Shown: positions 33,755-42,849, counted from the first letter of the stretch. The stretch: DNA of 64,000 bases from Curtobacterium poinsettiae (GCF_025677645.1 NZ_CP106879.1:2914001-2978000); one strand, 5' to 3'. The notes: generated from the sequence alone by a model not told the origin. Numbers and translations: made by a program.

Positions 33755-34891
33755 TCAGTCGTCGAAGTGGGCCGCGGCGGCGCGGGCGCGGTAGACGACG
33801 TCGTCGACGTCGTCGCCGAGCACCGTGACGTGCCCGATCTTCCGGCCGGGCCGCGGGGCCTTGCCGTAGAAGTGGTACTTCGCCTCGGGGAACGCTCGGA
33901 GCGCTGCGGGGTACCGGGCGGCGAGGTCGCCGTCTGCGGGTCCGCCGAGCACGTTGACCATGACGGCCGCGGGGGCGAACGATCCGGTGGCTCCGAGCGG
34001 CAGGTCGAGGACGGCCCGCAGGTGCTGCTCGAACTGGCTCGTCGTGGCGCCGTCGATCGTCCAGTGCCCGGTGTTGTGCGGACGCATCGCGAGCTCGTTG
34101 ATCAGGATGCGCTCGTCGTCGGTCTGGAACAGCTCGACCGCCAGCACACCGGTGACACCGAGTTCCTCCGCGATGCGGACGGCGATCGACTCGGTCAGGT
34201 CGGCGACCCGGCCGGCGCTGTCCGGGGCGGGTGCGATGACCTCGGCGCAGACCCCGTCGCGCTGCACGGTCTCGACGAGCGGCCAGGCGACCACCTGCCC
34301 GGAGGGACGGCGTGCCACGGACTGCGCGAGCTCGCGGGTGAAGGGGACGAGCTCCTCGACCAGGAGGGCCTGGTCGCCGCCGGCCTCGGCCACGGCGATG
34401 AACCAGTCGTCGACGTCGGACGCGTCGGAGACGACCCGGACGCCCTTGCCGTCGTACCCGCCCCGCGGCGTCTTGACGACGGCACGGCCACCGTGGTCCG
34501 CCAGGAACGCGCGGAGTTCGTCGGGCCCGTGCACGGCGGCCCAGTCGGGCACCGGCAGCCCGAGTTCGCTCAGCCGGCGACGCATGGTGATCTTGTCCTG
34601 GGCGACGGCCAGCGCGTCCGGTCCGGGGTGGACCGACACACCCGCGTCGACCAGGCTGCGCAGGACGTCCTGCGGCACGTGCTCGTGGTCGAAGGTCACG
34701 ACGTCGACCTGTCGGGCGAACTCGAGCACCGTGTCGGCATCGTGGTAGTCGCCCTCCGCGGTGGCGGCGATCGCGGCGGACATGCCCGGTCCCTCGGCGA
34801 GCACCCGGATGTCGACCCCGAGTTCGACCGCGGCCGGCACCATCATCCGTGCCAGCTGCCCTCCACCGATGACCCCGACGCGCAACGCCAT
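33755..34891 (-). CDS. purK: 5-(carboxyamino)imidazole ribonucleotide synthase
   Basis: Carboxylates AIR to N5-CAIR with ATP and bicarbonate, supplying PurE. 378-residue ATP-grasp protein: VGVIGGGQLARMM, QDKITMRRRLSELGLPVP, VVKTPRGGYDGKG (ATP-binding loop), LLVEELVPF, INELAMRPHNTGHWTIDG and HFYGKAPRPGRKIGHV are PurK hallmarks. ATG 34891 follows GGAAGGA. Divergent from the GtrA-like gene. Confidence 0.95.
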   Translation of the reverse strand: MALRVGVIGGGQLARMMVPAAVELGVDIRVLAEGPGMSAAIAATAEGDYHDADTVLEFARQVDVVTFDHEHVPQDVLRSLVDAGVSVHPGPDALAVAQDKITMRRRLSELGLPVPDWAAVHGPDELRAFLADHGGRAVVKTPRGGYDGKGVRVVSDASDVDDWFIAVAEAGGDQALLVEELVPFTRELAQSVARRPSGQVVAWPLVETVQRDGVCAEVIAPAPDSAGRVADLTESIAVRIAEELGVTGVLAVELFQTDDERILINELAMRPHNTGHWTIDGATTSQFEQHLRAVLDLPLGATGSFAPAAVMVNVLGGPADGDLAARYPAALRAFPEAKYHFYGKAPRPGRKIGHVTVLGDDVDDVVYRARAAAAHFDD

Positions 34892-34940
34892 GCTGTGTGA
34901 TCCTTCCGGCGCTCCCATCGTGCGGTGGGAACGCGTTGTC

Positions 34941-34946
34941 TACAAT
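34941..34946 (+). promoter_or_regulatory. -10 box of the GtrA-like gene
   Basis: TACAAT, the most consensus-like box in the window, about 58 nt before GTG 35005. The gap to divergent purK is 113 bp. Confidence 0.5.
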
Positions 34947-35004
34947 CGCTGTTCGGGTCGCGCTCTGCACGACCGGTCACAACTCTACGGATCCTGGAGG
35001 GCTC

Positions 35005-35493
35005 GTGCGGCGCCTCATCGCCCAGCTGGCACGCTTCGGCGTCGTCGGTGCCGTCGGCTTCGTCGTGGACACCACGGTGTTCAACGTGCTGCGCATCACC
35101 GTCCTGGACCCCGAGGACGTCCACTCGGGACCGTTCTGGGCGAAGGTCATCTCCACCGTCGTGGCGATCTTCGTGAACTGGATGGGCAACCGGTACTGGA
35201 CGTTCCGCGAGCAGCGTCGCGCCGTGGCCACCCGCGAGGGCGTCGAGTTCGTCGTCGTGTCGCTCGGCGGCATGGTCATCGCGCTCGCCTGCCTCGGGGT
35301 GTCGCACTACGCGATGGGGCTCACCTCGGTGCTCGCCGACAACGTCGCGAACGTCATCGGGCTCGTGCTCGGCACGGTCTTCCGGTTCTGGCTCTACAAG
35401 GTCTGGGTCTACCACCCCGAGCGCACGGCCACGCAGCCGGCCGCCGCCGACGAGTCGGTGTCCAACGGGCCGCGGGTCCCCCACGACGCCTGA
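35005..35493 (+). CDS. GtrA-like membrane protein, probable polyprenol-P-sugar flippase
   Basis: 162 residues with four membrane helices. ARFGVVGAVGFVVDTTVFNVL, FVNWMGNRYWTF and ANVIGLVLGTVFRFWLYKVWV are the GtrA family motifs. GtrA proteins are thought to move polyprenol-phosphate-linked sugars to the outer face for GT-C enzymes. GTG 35005 has GGAGG 4 nt upstream. It is followed after 15 bp by a DUF2142 gene with its own promoter; the matching GtrB-like GT2 is 12 kb upstream at 21643. Confidence 0.87.
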   Translation: MRRLIAQLARFGVVGAVGFVVDTTVFNVLRITVLDPEDVHSGPFWAKVISTVVAIFVNWMGNRYWTFREQRRAVATREGVEFVVVSLGGMVIALACLGVSHYAMGLTSVLADNVANVIGLVLGTVFRFWLYKVWVYHPERTATQPAAADESVSNGPRVPHDA

Positions 35494-35495
35494 CC

Positions 35496-35501
35496 TAGGA
35501 T
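35496..35501 (+). promoter_or_regulatory. -10 box of the third DUF2142 gene (leaderless)
   Basis: TAGGAT 7 nt before GTG 35509. Confidence 0.55.
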
Positions 35502-35508
35502 CGGTGGG

Positions 35509-37065
35509 GTGACGGCCGAGACGACCACCACCCCCACCCCACCCCGCACCGCGCGCTGGGAACGTGTCGCGATCGCGGTGGTCACGGCGACCTTCGGGCT
35601 CTGGCTGGTGGCGTGGGCGTTGCTCGTCCCGGTGTTCGAGGCCCCGGACGAGACCGCGCACATCGACGCCGCCGTGCACGTCGCCCTCGGTGACGCGTGG
35701 GCGGCCCCCGGCGAGCTGCACGTCACCAACGCCGTGCAGGCCGCGAAGGTCGAACAGGCGACGAAGCCGTCCGACGAGTGGTCGACGGTGAGCGAGCTGC
35801 TGCAGAACACCCCGGGACCCTCGGCGACGGTCAACCAGATGACCCAGCACCCGCCGACCGCCTACCTGGCCGGGGCCGCCGTGCTCCGGGCCGTCGACTT
35901 CGGCGAGCTCCGATGGGACCACGCGTTCATCGCCCTCCGTCTGGCCGACGTGCTGGCCGTCACCGCGCTCCCCCTGCTCGCCTGGGCGTCTGTGCGCCGG
36001 GTGACCCGCAGCCCTCGCGCCGCGCTGATCGGGGCCCTCGCCGTGTTCGCGACGCCCGAGCTCGCGTCCATCGGCTCGTCGTTCTCGAACGACGCCCCGG
36101 TGCTGCTGGTCGCCGGGATCGTCGTCTGGCTCGCCACCCGCCTGCTCACCGGCGACACCCGCTGGCGCACCACGATCGCACTGGCGGTGGCCCTCGGTGC
36201 CCTGGTCTGGGTCAAGGGCACCGGGTTGCCGGCGGTGCCGTTCGTCGCGGTGGTGGTGCTGTTCGCGGGTGCGGGGGTGCTCTCCCTGCGGCACCGGATC
36301 GTCCGCACGGTCGTCACGATGGCGGTCTCCGGCGGCATCGGTGCCTGGTGGTGGCTGCACAACGTCGTCTCGTACGGTCGGATCCAGCCGAACGGCTACA
36401 CGGCGATGCGGCCCCCGAAGGACTTCCCGCCCGGCGAGAGCCCCACGCTCGGACACTTCCTCGACGTCAGCTGGGGCACCCTGTCGCGCACGTTCTGGGG
36501 CAGCTTCGGCGGTCGGGCCCAGGTGACCATCGGCGACCTGCTCACCGCCGTCCTGACCCTGGTCGCCCTCGTGGTGCTCGTCGGCTGGGCGTTCCGCCGG
36601 GGTCCGGACCTGCGGGTGGCACTGTGCCTCGCGGTGTTCCCGGCGCTGCTGATCGGCATCCAGAACCGCACGAGCGCGCACTCGTACCTCACCACCACCG
36701 AGGTCGCCGCCACCCAGGGCCGGTACTACTTCCCCGCGATCATCTGCCTGATCGTGCTGAGCGCGCTCGCGTGGCGACGACTGGTGCCCTCCGGACACGC
36801 ACGCTCGTGGGTCGCGGTGGCACTGGCCGTGCTGCTGCCCGCGGTGGGTGTGTACGGGTTCGCGGTGGCGTCGGCCTGGTTCTGGAACGCCGCCCTGTTC
36901 CCGGTGACGGGCCGCGGACTGCTGCGGTACTCCGAGATCGGGCCCGTGCCGCCCGCGGTGCTCGTCGTCGTCGTGGCCCTGGTCGCGGTGGGGCTCGTCG
37001 CGTCGGTCGTGCAGGTCGCGCGCGCCGACCGCCGCGCACTCGCGGCGACGGTTCCCGTCCGCTGA
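35509..37065 (+). CDS. DUF2142 polytopic membrane protein, paralogue 3
   Basis: 518 residues, about eleven helices. VFEAPDETAHIDAAVHVALG replaces the PDEP of the other copies with PDET, keeping the acidic pair; MTQHPPTAYLAGAA, GAWWWLHNVVSYGRIQPNG and AATQGRYYFPAIIC follow. It is closer to the 22574 protein than to the 24130 one. It lies next to GtrA, which supports use of a polyprenol-linked donor outside the cell. Leaderless GTG start 7 nt after TAGGAT. Ends before two strong palindromes. Confidence 0.8.
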   Translation: MTAETTTTPTPPRTARWERVAIAVVTATFGLWLVAWALLVPVFEAPDETAHIDAAVHVALGDAWAAPGELHVTNAVQAAKVEQATKPSDEWSTVSELLQNTPGPSATVNQMTQHPPTAYLAGAAVLRAVDFGELRWDHAFIALRLADVLAVTALPLLAWASVRRVTRSPRAALIGALAVFATPELASIGSSFSNDAPVLLVAGIVVWLATRLLTGDTRWRTTIALAVALGALVWVKGTGLPAVPFVAVVVLFAGAGVLSLRHRIVRTVVTMAVSGGIGAWWWLHNVVSYGRIQPNGYTAMRPPKDFPPGESPTLGHFLDVSWGTLSRTFWGSFGGRAQVTIGDLLTAVLTLVALVVLVGWAFRRGPDLRVALCLAVFPALLIGIQNRTSAHSYLTTTEVAATQGRYYFPAIICLIVLSALAWRRLVPSGHARSWVAVALAVLLPAVGVYGFAVASAWFWNAALFPVTGRGLLRYSEIGPVPPAVLVVVVALVAVGLVASVVQVARADRRALAATVPVR

Positions 37066-37217
37066 CACGCCCGGCCCCGGAGCGCCGGGTCGGCACGACG
37101 TGCCACAGGCGCGGCCTGGAGGGGTCGCGAACCGTCGGCAGGCGCGGGCTCAACCGACACTTCGTGACCCCTCGGCGGACGGCGCGCGGCGCGCGGCGTG
37201 GGGTGGACGTCCCACGC

Positions 37218-37264
37218 GACGGACGGGAGGCCCGGTGCCAGCTGGCACGGGCCTCCCGTCCGTC
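37218..37264. terminator. GGGAGGCCCG palindrome, subtype B
   Basis: GACGGACGGGAGGCCCG arms with centre GGTGCCAGCTGGCAC; between convergent genes ending at 37065 and 37364. Confidence 0.7.
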
Positions 37265-37289
37265 GTCACGCGCGACCGGTGCCCCACTC

Positions 37290-37342
37290 CGTGAGCAGCA
37301 ATGGTCGGGTTGGTCATCCGGACCCGACCATTGCTGCTCACG
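37290..37342. terminator. 21-bp perfect hairpin
   Basis: CGTGAGCAGCAATGGTCGGGT pairs perfectly with its partner across an 11-nt loop. A second strong palindrome in the same 298-bp convergent gap; the rest of that gap holds nothing else I can see. CGTGAGCAG also occurs in the gap near 4595, without the partner arm. Confidence 0.6.
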
Positions 37343-37363
37343 AAACGCCCTGAGCGACGCGCG

Positions 37364-38395
37364 TCAGGCGGCGGGCACGCCGCCCTCGACCGCTGAGGCG
37401 TCGTCGGTCGGGCGGTTGCGCCGGAACCACGTGGGTGCCGCGGCGCAGAGCAGGAAGAGTCCGTCGACCGCCAGGCTCCAGATACGGGTGACCACGACCA
37501 CCACGAGGGCGACCGGCACCGGCATCACGAGCGCCAGCAGGAGGGCCTGCACGCCCTCGCGGACGCCGAGCCCGCCCGGAGCGAAGACGGCCAGCATGCT
37601 GATCGCCGAGGCCATGCTCGCCGCACCGATCACGAACGCCGCGTCGGAGAGCTTCAGCGACGGGTACACCGCCAGCGTGATGAAGTAGTAGGCCGTCCCG
37701 GAGAGCACCGCGCCGGCGACGTACAGCCCGGCACCGCCGAGCACCGTGCCGAGGTTCGGACGGACGTCGGCCTCGAGCGGCTTGCGACGCAGGATCTTCA
37801 GCGCGATGCCGATCAGGAACACGAACACGCGCGGGATCAGGCAGACGACGCAGCCGACGAACGCCGCGATCATCAGGACGATCAGCCACGGGTCGAGGTC
37901 GTGCGTCCGCGGGTCGATGAGCAGCAGCACGAGCGCCAGGGCCAGGGTGGCGGCGATCTGCAGGGCACCCTCGAGCAGGCCGCTCACACCGAGCCGCGCC
38001 TTCGAGACGCCGTGCTTCGAGGCGAAGTAGACCTTGCCGATGATCCAGGTCGCGGCGCCGGGGATGTAGCGGCCCATCCACGACTTCGCGTACACGTACG
38101 TCAGGGTGACGCCGCTGCCCTTGAGCCCGGTGGCACCGAGCCGTCGCAGCAGGTAGAACCAGATCCCGACGCCCCAGTAGCGGAACCCGAGGCTGATCAC
38201 GGTCGCGACGACCACCCAGGACCACTGCCAGTCGAGCCCGGCGAGCTGTCCCCAGTCGACGCCACGCAGGTACAGCACGAGGAACACCGCGAGCAGGACG
38301 TAGAAGACGATGGGGATCGCCTTGCCGAGGAACCGTCGTCGCTTCGACGGACGCTTCCCCTCGGGCGCGGGGGTGTCGCTGGTGCTTGCGGACAA
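37364..38395 (-). CDS. YbhN/LPG-synthase-TM-like membrane protein
   Basis: 343 residues with eight or nine membrane helices. VTLTYVYAKSWMGRYIPGAATWIIGKV and ISMLAVFAPGGLGVREGVQA are the conserved motifs of the UPF0104/LPG_synthase_TM family (flippase-like, lacking the aminoacyl-transfer domain of MprF). It may move a lipid or lipid-linked sugar. TTG start at 38395, supported by AGGAG about 8 nt upstream; the N-terminus is basic and cytoplasmic. Follows the GT39-like gene after 111 bp with a possible TACCAT promoter between. Confidence 0.78.
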   Translation of the reverse strand: MSASTSDTPAPEGKRPSKRRRFLGKAIPIVFYVLLAVFLVLYLRGVDWGQLAGLDWQWSWVVVATVISLGFRYWGVGIWFYLLRRLGATGLKGSGVTLTYVYAKSWMGRYIPGAATWIIGKVYFASKHGVSKARLGVSGLLEGALQIAATLALALVLLLIDPRTHDLDPWLIVLMIAAFVGCVVCLIPRVFVFLIGIALKILRRKPLEADVRPNLGTVLGGAGLYVAGAVLSGTAYYFITLAVYPSLKLSDAAFVIGAASMASAISMLAVFAPGGLGVREGVQALLLALVMPVPVALVVVVVTRIWSLAVDGLFLLCAAAPTWFRRNRPTDDASAVEGGVPAA

Positions 38396-38428
38396 ACGGG
38401 TCTCCTGCTCAGGTCACGGGCTCAGGTC

Positions 38429-38434
38429 ATGGTA
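38429..38434 (-). promoter_or_regulatory. possible -10 box before the YbhN-like gene
   Basis: TACCAT on the minus strand, leader about 27 nt with an AGGAG site. Confidence 0.35.
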
Positions 38435-38448
38435 GACGGTGGGGCGTG

Positions 38449-38479
38449 CCGCTCCCTGCGGTGCTGCTGCGGGGAGCGG
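38449..38479. terminator. hairpin after the GT39-like gene
   Basis: CCGCTCCC and GGGAGCGG arms in the short gap following the stop at 38507. Confidence 0.5.
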
Positions 38480-38506
38480 GTCGCGGGCACGGTCACCGGT
38501 CGAGCG

Positions 38507-40381
38507 TCACCGGGCGAGCTTGACGATCTGCACGCGGCAGGGGATCTCCGGGTCGGTGGAGCGGTCCGCGCTGCACGAGATCGTCGCGTTGTACGTGCCG
38601 ACCAGCTTGCCGGCCACCGAGTAGTCGCGCGCCGGGGCGGTCGCCGGGTCGAACTGCACGAAGTACTGCACGCCCTCGTCGATGAACAGGTTGCGCATCG
38701 CGTCCGAGTGGTAGGTGTAGCCCTGACCTGAGCGACCGTACACACGCGTGTCGGTCAGGAACGCGAGCGAGGAGAGCGAACGGTAGTTCGAGCCGATGAC
38801 GGTGGCGTCCTCGGGCAGCGCGCCGCTCGCCCGGATCTGGTCGGCGAGCCGGACGATCTCCGGCACGTCGGTCGGCCCGAACACGCGCAGCGCCTCGGTG
38901 CGGTTGACCGACGGGTAGAACGGCGCCGGGGACCCGAACCAGTTCTGCGTGTACGAGGCGATCGGCACGACCGCGATCGCGACGCACGCCACGATCGTCC
39001 GGACGACACCCCGCCGGCGCACCAGCCGCCAGACGGCCGGCAGCATGAGCGCCCCGATCATCGCCGTCAGGTAGAACAGCGGCCAGTAGTACCGGGCGTT
39101 GCCGCCGCCGCTCGACGACGACGTGATCATGCCGTAGCCGACGAAGTACACAAGGGTCGTCGCCGCGACGATGCAGGTGAACGCGTAGCGGCGGAACCGC
39201 ACGACACCGATGACGAGGGCTGCCGCGAAGAGCAGGGCGATCGGCGCCGCGAACGGGGCGAAGGTGCTGATCTTCTGCAGGTAGTACGGCAGAGCGAGCA
39301 TGCGCTCGTGCAGGTAGTACCCGGCGCGGGCGGCGATGCCGGACTCCTTCGTGACCTTCGGCGCGGTGTCCTCGGTGGTCGACTGCGTGGGCGGCGGCAC
39401 CACGGCGGGGTCCGGGTTGTCCATCGGGCCCTGCTTGTAGACCGACGGGGTGAAGTCCTCGTTGGGCGAGAAGGCGTGGTCGTTGGGCGGGACCGGCAGG
39501 AACGGCCAGTCCGTGGCACGGCCGCCGTCGTCGAACTTCGAGCCGATGTTGACCGACAGCGACGACCCGAGCGTCACCGTGCCGTACTTGACGGTCAGCG
39601 CGCCGACCCACGGGGCGATCACGACGGCGAACACGACGATCGTGGTGACCGGGGCCGTCCACCAGTGCCGGACGGGCTCACGGCGTCGGCGGGCGGACCA
39701 GACGCGCAGCAGCAACCAGAGGATCACGGCACCGACGGCCACCGGCAGCAGGAAGAGCTTGGTGAAGTACCCGAGCGCCGCGACGACGCCGAGGACCGCG
39801 CCGGAGACGACCCGCGCGCGCGTCGAGCCGTGCAGCGCCTGGTCGGCCCACCGGAGCGCCCAGAGGAACCCGACGACCCACGCGACGACGAGCAGGTCCG
39901 GGGTCTGCACCGACACCGCGCTCATCAGGGCGGGGATCGCGGTGACCATGAAGAGCACGGCGGGGACGATGCGGTGGTTCTGTGACCAGACGAGCCACCC
40001 GCCGATGCCGAGCACGACGGCCACGGCGAAGCAGTTCACGATCGCGAAGGCCGTCTGCATGCCGAGGCCGAGGGCGATGAACGGCGCCATCATCCACGAG
40101 ACCAGCGGCGACCAGTACGCGTTGATCGCGTCGGGCAGCCAGCCGTTCGCGTACTCGCGCGCGATGCCCATGTAGGAGATGCCGTCGACGTTCGTCACGC
40201 CGAGGCGGTTGTGGTACGCCACGGCGGCGCTCAGGGCGACCCCGATCACCACGAGGACGCCCAGGATCAGGGGCGCGACGACGTGCCGGTACCGTCGCGC
40301 ACCCGCCCCCGAACGCCGCCGTGCGGGCTCGTGGGTTGCCTGATGTGCTGCGGTCGTCGTCACGGTCACGTGCTTCATCAT
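38507..40381 (-). CDS. GT39/GT-C-like membrane glycosyltransferase
   Basis: 624 residues, about eleven helices plus a large outside domain. After the first helix comes TNVDGISYMGIAREYANGWL, with an Asp at the place of the catalytic acid of GT-C enzymes, then NAYWSPLVSWM. A loop of about 110 residues between helices and a soluble C-terminus (about 530-624, YTYHSDAMRNLFIDEGVQYF) resemble ArnT/PMT relatives. It probably uses a polyprenol-phosphate sugar. Start ATG 40381; a second ATG follows at once. Divergent from the acyltransferase gene. Confidence 0.75.
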   Translation of the reverse strand: MMKHVTVTTTAAHQATHEPARRRSGAGARRYRHVVAPLILGVLVVIGVALSAAVAYHNRLGVTNVDGISYMGIAREYANGWLPDAINAYWSPLVSWMMAPFIALGLGMQTAFAIVNCFAVAVVLGIGGWLVWSQNHRIVPAVLFMVTAIPALMSAVSVQTPDLLVVAWVVGFLWALRWADQALHGSTRARVVSGAVLGVVAALGYFTKLFLLPVAVGAVILWLLLRVWSARRRREPVRHWWTAPVTTIVVFAVVIAPWVGALTVKYGTVTLGSSLSVNIGSKFDDGGRATDWPFLPVPPNDHAFSPNEDFTPSVYKQGPMDNPDPAVVPPPTQSTTEDTAPKVTKESGIAARAGYYLHERMLALPYYLQKISTFAPFAAPIALLFAAALVIGVVRFRRYAFTCIVAATTLVYFVGYGMITSSSSGGGNARYYWPLFYLTAMIGALMLPAVWRLVRRRGVVRTIVACVAIAVVPIASYTQNWFGSPAPFYPSVNRTEALRVFGPTDVPEIVRLADQIRASGALPEDATVIGSNYRSLSSLAFLTDTRVYGRSGQGYTYHSDAMRNLFIDEGVQYFVQFDPATAPARDYSVAGKLVGTYNATISCSADRSTDPEIPCRVQIVKLAR

Positions 40382-40484
40382 GACATCCGTTCGCTTGTCG
40401 GACCGCACCGAGGCGGATCGCGAGCCCCGCTCGGCGTGTGGGAGACTGCCGGGGACCCCGCTCCGACCACCTCGAGGACGTTCG

Positions 40485-41762
40485 TTGGCCACCGAAACCC
40501 GCGCAGCCGAATCCGCAGCCGAACCGACGACGGCCGCTCCCCGCGCAGGGGGTCGGCTCGAGTTCCCGTACCTGGACGGGCTCCGCGGTCTCGCCGCCCT
40601 GGCCGTGGTGTTCTACCACGCGTACCTCTTCACCGGGACGACCGGCACCGGGCCCACCGAACTGCCGTGGCTCCGACCGTTCATCGGGTGGGGCTACCTC
40701 GGCGTCCCGCTGTTCATCGTCCTGTCCGGCTACGTCCTGATGCTGCCCGTCGTGACCCGGTTCGACCGCTACCGGCTGCCCGGCGGCTTCTGGAAGTTCA
40801 TCTGGCGCCGCGCCCGACGGATCATCCCGCCGTACTGGGCGTCGCTCGTCGTCTTCGCGCTCATCATCCTGTTCGTCCCGGTGATGGGGCAGCCCGGCGG
40901 CACCCAGTGGGACACGAAGCTCCCGATGGGCTGGGGCACCTTCCTCACGCACTTCTTCCTGGTGCACGACTTCTTCCCGCAGTACATCGGCAAGATCAAC
41001 GGCCCGATGTGGACGGTCGCCGTCGAGTGGCAGATCTACTTCCTCATGCCGCTGCTGATCCTGCCGCTCTGGAAGGTCTTCGGTGGGTGGGCGACCGCGT
41101 CCTCGCTGGTCCTCATCGGCATGTGGATGGGCTCCGAGAGCCGCTACTCGTGGATGCACCCGTGGTTCGTCGGCCTCTTCGCGGTCGGCATGCTCGCGGC
41201 CGAGCTCACGGTGAAGGCCCGTGACGAGCACCTGACCGGCAAGCTGAACACCTCGAAGCTCGGCGGGCCGCGGTGGCAGAGCGGCGTGTTCGTGGCCGCG
41301 ATGTTCGTGGGCATGCTCCTCGTCTTCTTCCGCAACCGCGACTACTGGCAGCACCAGACCTGGCCGTCCGAGGTCGTCCTCGGCATCTTCGCCGGCATCC
41401 TGCTGACCTGGATGGGGCGCAAGGCGGTCACCGGGCAGCACACCTGGCTCGCACGGTTCTTCGCCTGGAAGCCCTTCGTGCTCGCCGGCCTCGTGTCGTA
41501 CACGATCTACCTCTTCCACAGTCCGTTGCTCGGACTCGGCAACCTGCTGCTCCTGCCGATGGGCCTCTACCCGAAGTGGCAGTTCCTGATGATGGTCTTC
41601 GTGGTGATCCCGATCACCCTGGCGATCTGCGTCGGCATGTGGTGGCTCGTGGAGCGCAACTTCCTGAACCGCCGGCAGAAGCACGCCACCCGCGAGGTCT
41701 CCTCGCGGGGTCGCCTGCCCGAGGTCGAGACGGACGACGAGCGCACCCGCACCGACCGCTAG
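40485..41762 (+). CDS. acyltransferase 3 family membrane protein
   Basis: 425 residues, ten or eleven helices. FPYLDGLRGLAALAVVFYHAYLF has the conserved His and R-G-L, GYLGVPLFIVLSGYVL the SGF/Y motif, and FWKFIWRRARRIIPPYW the R-R-x-x-R-I-x-P segment of OafA/YrhL proteins, which O-acetylate or O-acylate exported sugars. TTG 40485 has GAGGACG upstream; the frame extends to 40380 into the divergent promoter region. It could be responsible for acyl groups on this locus's polymer. Confidence 0.88.
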   Translation: MATETRAAESAAEPTTAAPRAGGRLEFPYLDGLRGLAALAVVFYHAYLFTGTTGTGPTELPWLRPFIGWGYLGVPLFIVLSGYVLMLPVVTRFDRYRLPGGFWKFIWRRARRIIPPYWASLVVFALIILFVPVMGQPGGTQWDTKLPMGWGTFLTHFFLVHDFFPQYIGKINGPMWTVAVEWQIYFLMPLLILPLWKVFGGWATASSLVLIGMWMGSESRYSWMHPWFVGLFAVGMLAAELTVKARDEHLTGKLNTSKLGGPRWQSGVFVAAMFVGMLLVFFRNRDYWQHQTWPSEVVLGIFAGILLTWMGRKAVTGQHTWLARFFAWKPFVLAGLVSYTIYLFHSPLLGLGNLLLLPMGLYPKWQFLMMVFVVIPITLAICVGMWWLVERNFLNRRQKHATREVSSRGRLPEVETDDERTRTDR

Positions 41763-41831
41763 CCCCGACAGGGGACGCTGCGGTCGACGCCGTCCGGGTG
41801 CGTCTGACGGACAGGTGTCGCCGAGGCCGGG

Positions 41832-41837
41832 TAGCAT
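41832..41837 (+). promoter_or_regulatory. -10 box of the GH25 gene
   Basis: TAGCAT with a leader of about 55 nt before ATG 41899. Confidence 0.45.
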
Positions 41838-41898
41838 CGCCCGGACCGCGGCGTGGGAGATCAGGCCCACGGCATCTCGACAGGGAAGACGAGACCAC

Positions 41899-42843
41899 AT
41901 GCGCGCACCCATCAGCAGGATCCTCGGGCTCGGCACCGCTGCCGCCGTCGCCGGGGCCATCACCTTCGGCAGCGGCCCGGCGGTCGGCGCGACCGCGACG
42001 GAACCCGCCGACACCGGCCAGCAGCTCTCCATCGCCGAGATGGACCGCACCGGTAACCACACGATGGGTGCCGGCATCGCCGCCCACGCCGGTGAGACCC
42101 ACGTGACGACCTCCCCCGACGCGACCTCGGGCGGCGGGGTGAGCGCACAGTCCCTCAGCTCGTCGGCCGCTGCCGCCGCCGCAGGCGGGCCACCCCCCGG
42201 CCGGGTGCAGGGCTTCGACATCAGCGCGTGGCAGCCGAGCGTCAACTTCCTGCAGGCCTACCGCAACGGCGCCCGGTTCGTGTACGTGAAGGCGACCGAG
42301 GGCACCTCGTACGTCAGTTCCACCTACAAGCAGCAGTACGCCACCGCCAAGCAGCGCAACCTGTACCGCGGCGGCTACGTCTACGCACAGCCGAGCCAGG
42401 CCAGCGGCGCCGCGACCGCGAACTACTTCTTCGCCCACGGCGGCCAGTGGAGCAAGGACGGCAAGACCCTGCCACCGCTGCTCGACATCGAGTACGGCAG
42501 CGCTGCCCAGGGCACCTGCTACGGCAAGTCGTGGTCGTCGATGCGGAGTTGGATCAAGGACTTCAACAGGACCGTCGTCACCAAGACGGGCCGGTACCCC
42601 GCGATCTACACCACGACCGACTGGTGGAAGCGCTGCACGAACAACAGCAACCAGTTCTCGAAGAACCCGTTGTTCGTCGCGATCTACCCGGTGAAGAACT
42701 TCACCACCCCCGGCACCCTCGGACGCAGCTGGTCGAAGTGGACCTTCTGGCAGTGGGCGGCCAGCGGCACGCTCCCCGGGGACCAGGACGTCTACCGCAA
42801 CGACATCACGTACCTGAAGCGCTTCGCGTCCCGGACGAGCTGA
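41899..42843 (+). CDS. secreted GH25 muramidase (lysozyme)
   Basis: 314 residues. Signal peptide ILGLGTAAAVAGAITFGSG, a Ser/Ala/Gly-rich linker to about 105, then the GH25 barrel: VQGFDISAWQPSVNF, FVYVKATEGTSYVSS, PPLLDIEYG with the catalytic Asp-x-Glu, and the C-terminal WTFWQWAASG. Cuts the beta-1,4 bond between N-acetylmuramic acid and N-acetylglucosamine. Its place in a surface glycan locus suggests a role in wall remodelling, for example making room for polymer attachment, which is inference. Confidence 0.92.
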   Translation: MRAPISRILGLGTAAAVAGAITFGSGPAVGATATEPADTGQQLSIAEMDRTGNHTMGAGIAAHAGETHVTTSPDATSGGGVSAQSLSSSAAAAAAGGPPPGRVQGFDISAWQPSVNFLQAYRNGARFVYVKATEGTSYVSSTYKQQYATAKQRNLYRGGYVYAQPSQASGAATANYFFAHGGQWSKDGKTLPPLLDIEYGSAAQGTCYGKSWSSMRSWIKDFNRTVVTKTGRYPAIYTTTDWWKRCTNNSNQFSKNPLFVAIYPVKNFTTPGTLGRSWSKWTFWQWAASGTLPGDQDVYRNDITYLKRFASRTS

Positions 42844-42849
42844 CGCCGG

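Noticed and set aside
30479..34900. 1473-residue open frame on the plus strand
   Set aside because: Antisense of the GT, GH6 and purK genes; composition typical of shadow frames at high GC, no recognisable domain.
39678..42245. 855-residue open frame on the minus strand
   Set aside because: Covers acyltransferase 3 and GH25 genes on the opposite strand, both of which have clear family motifs.
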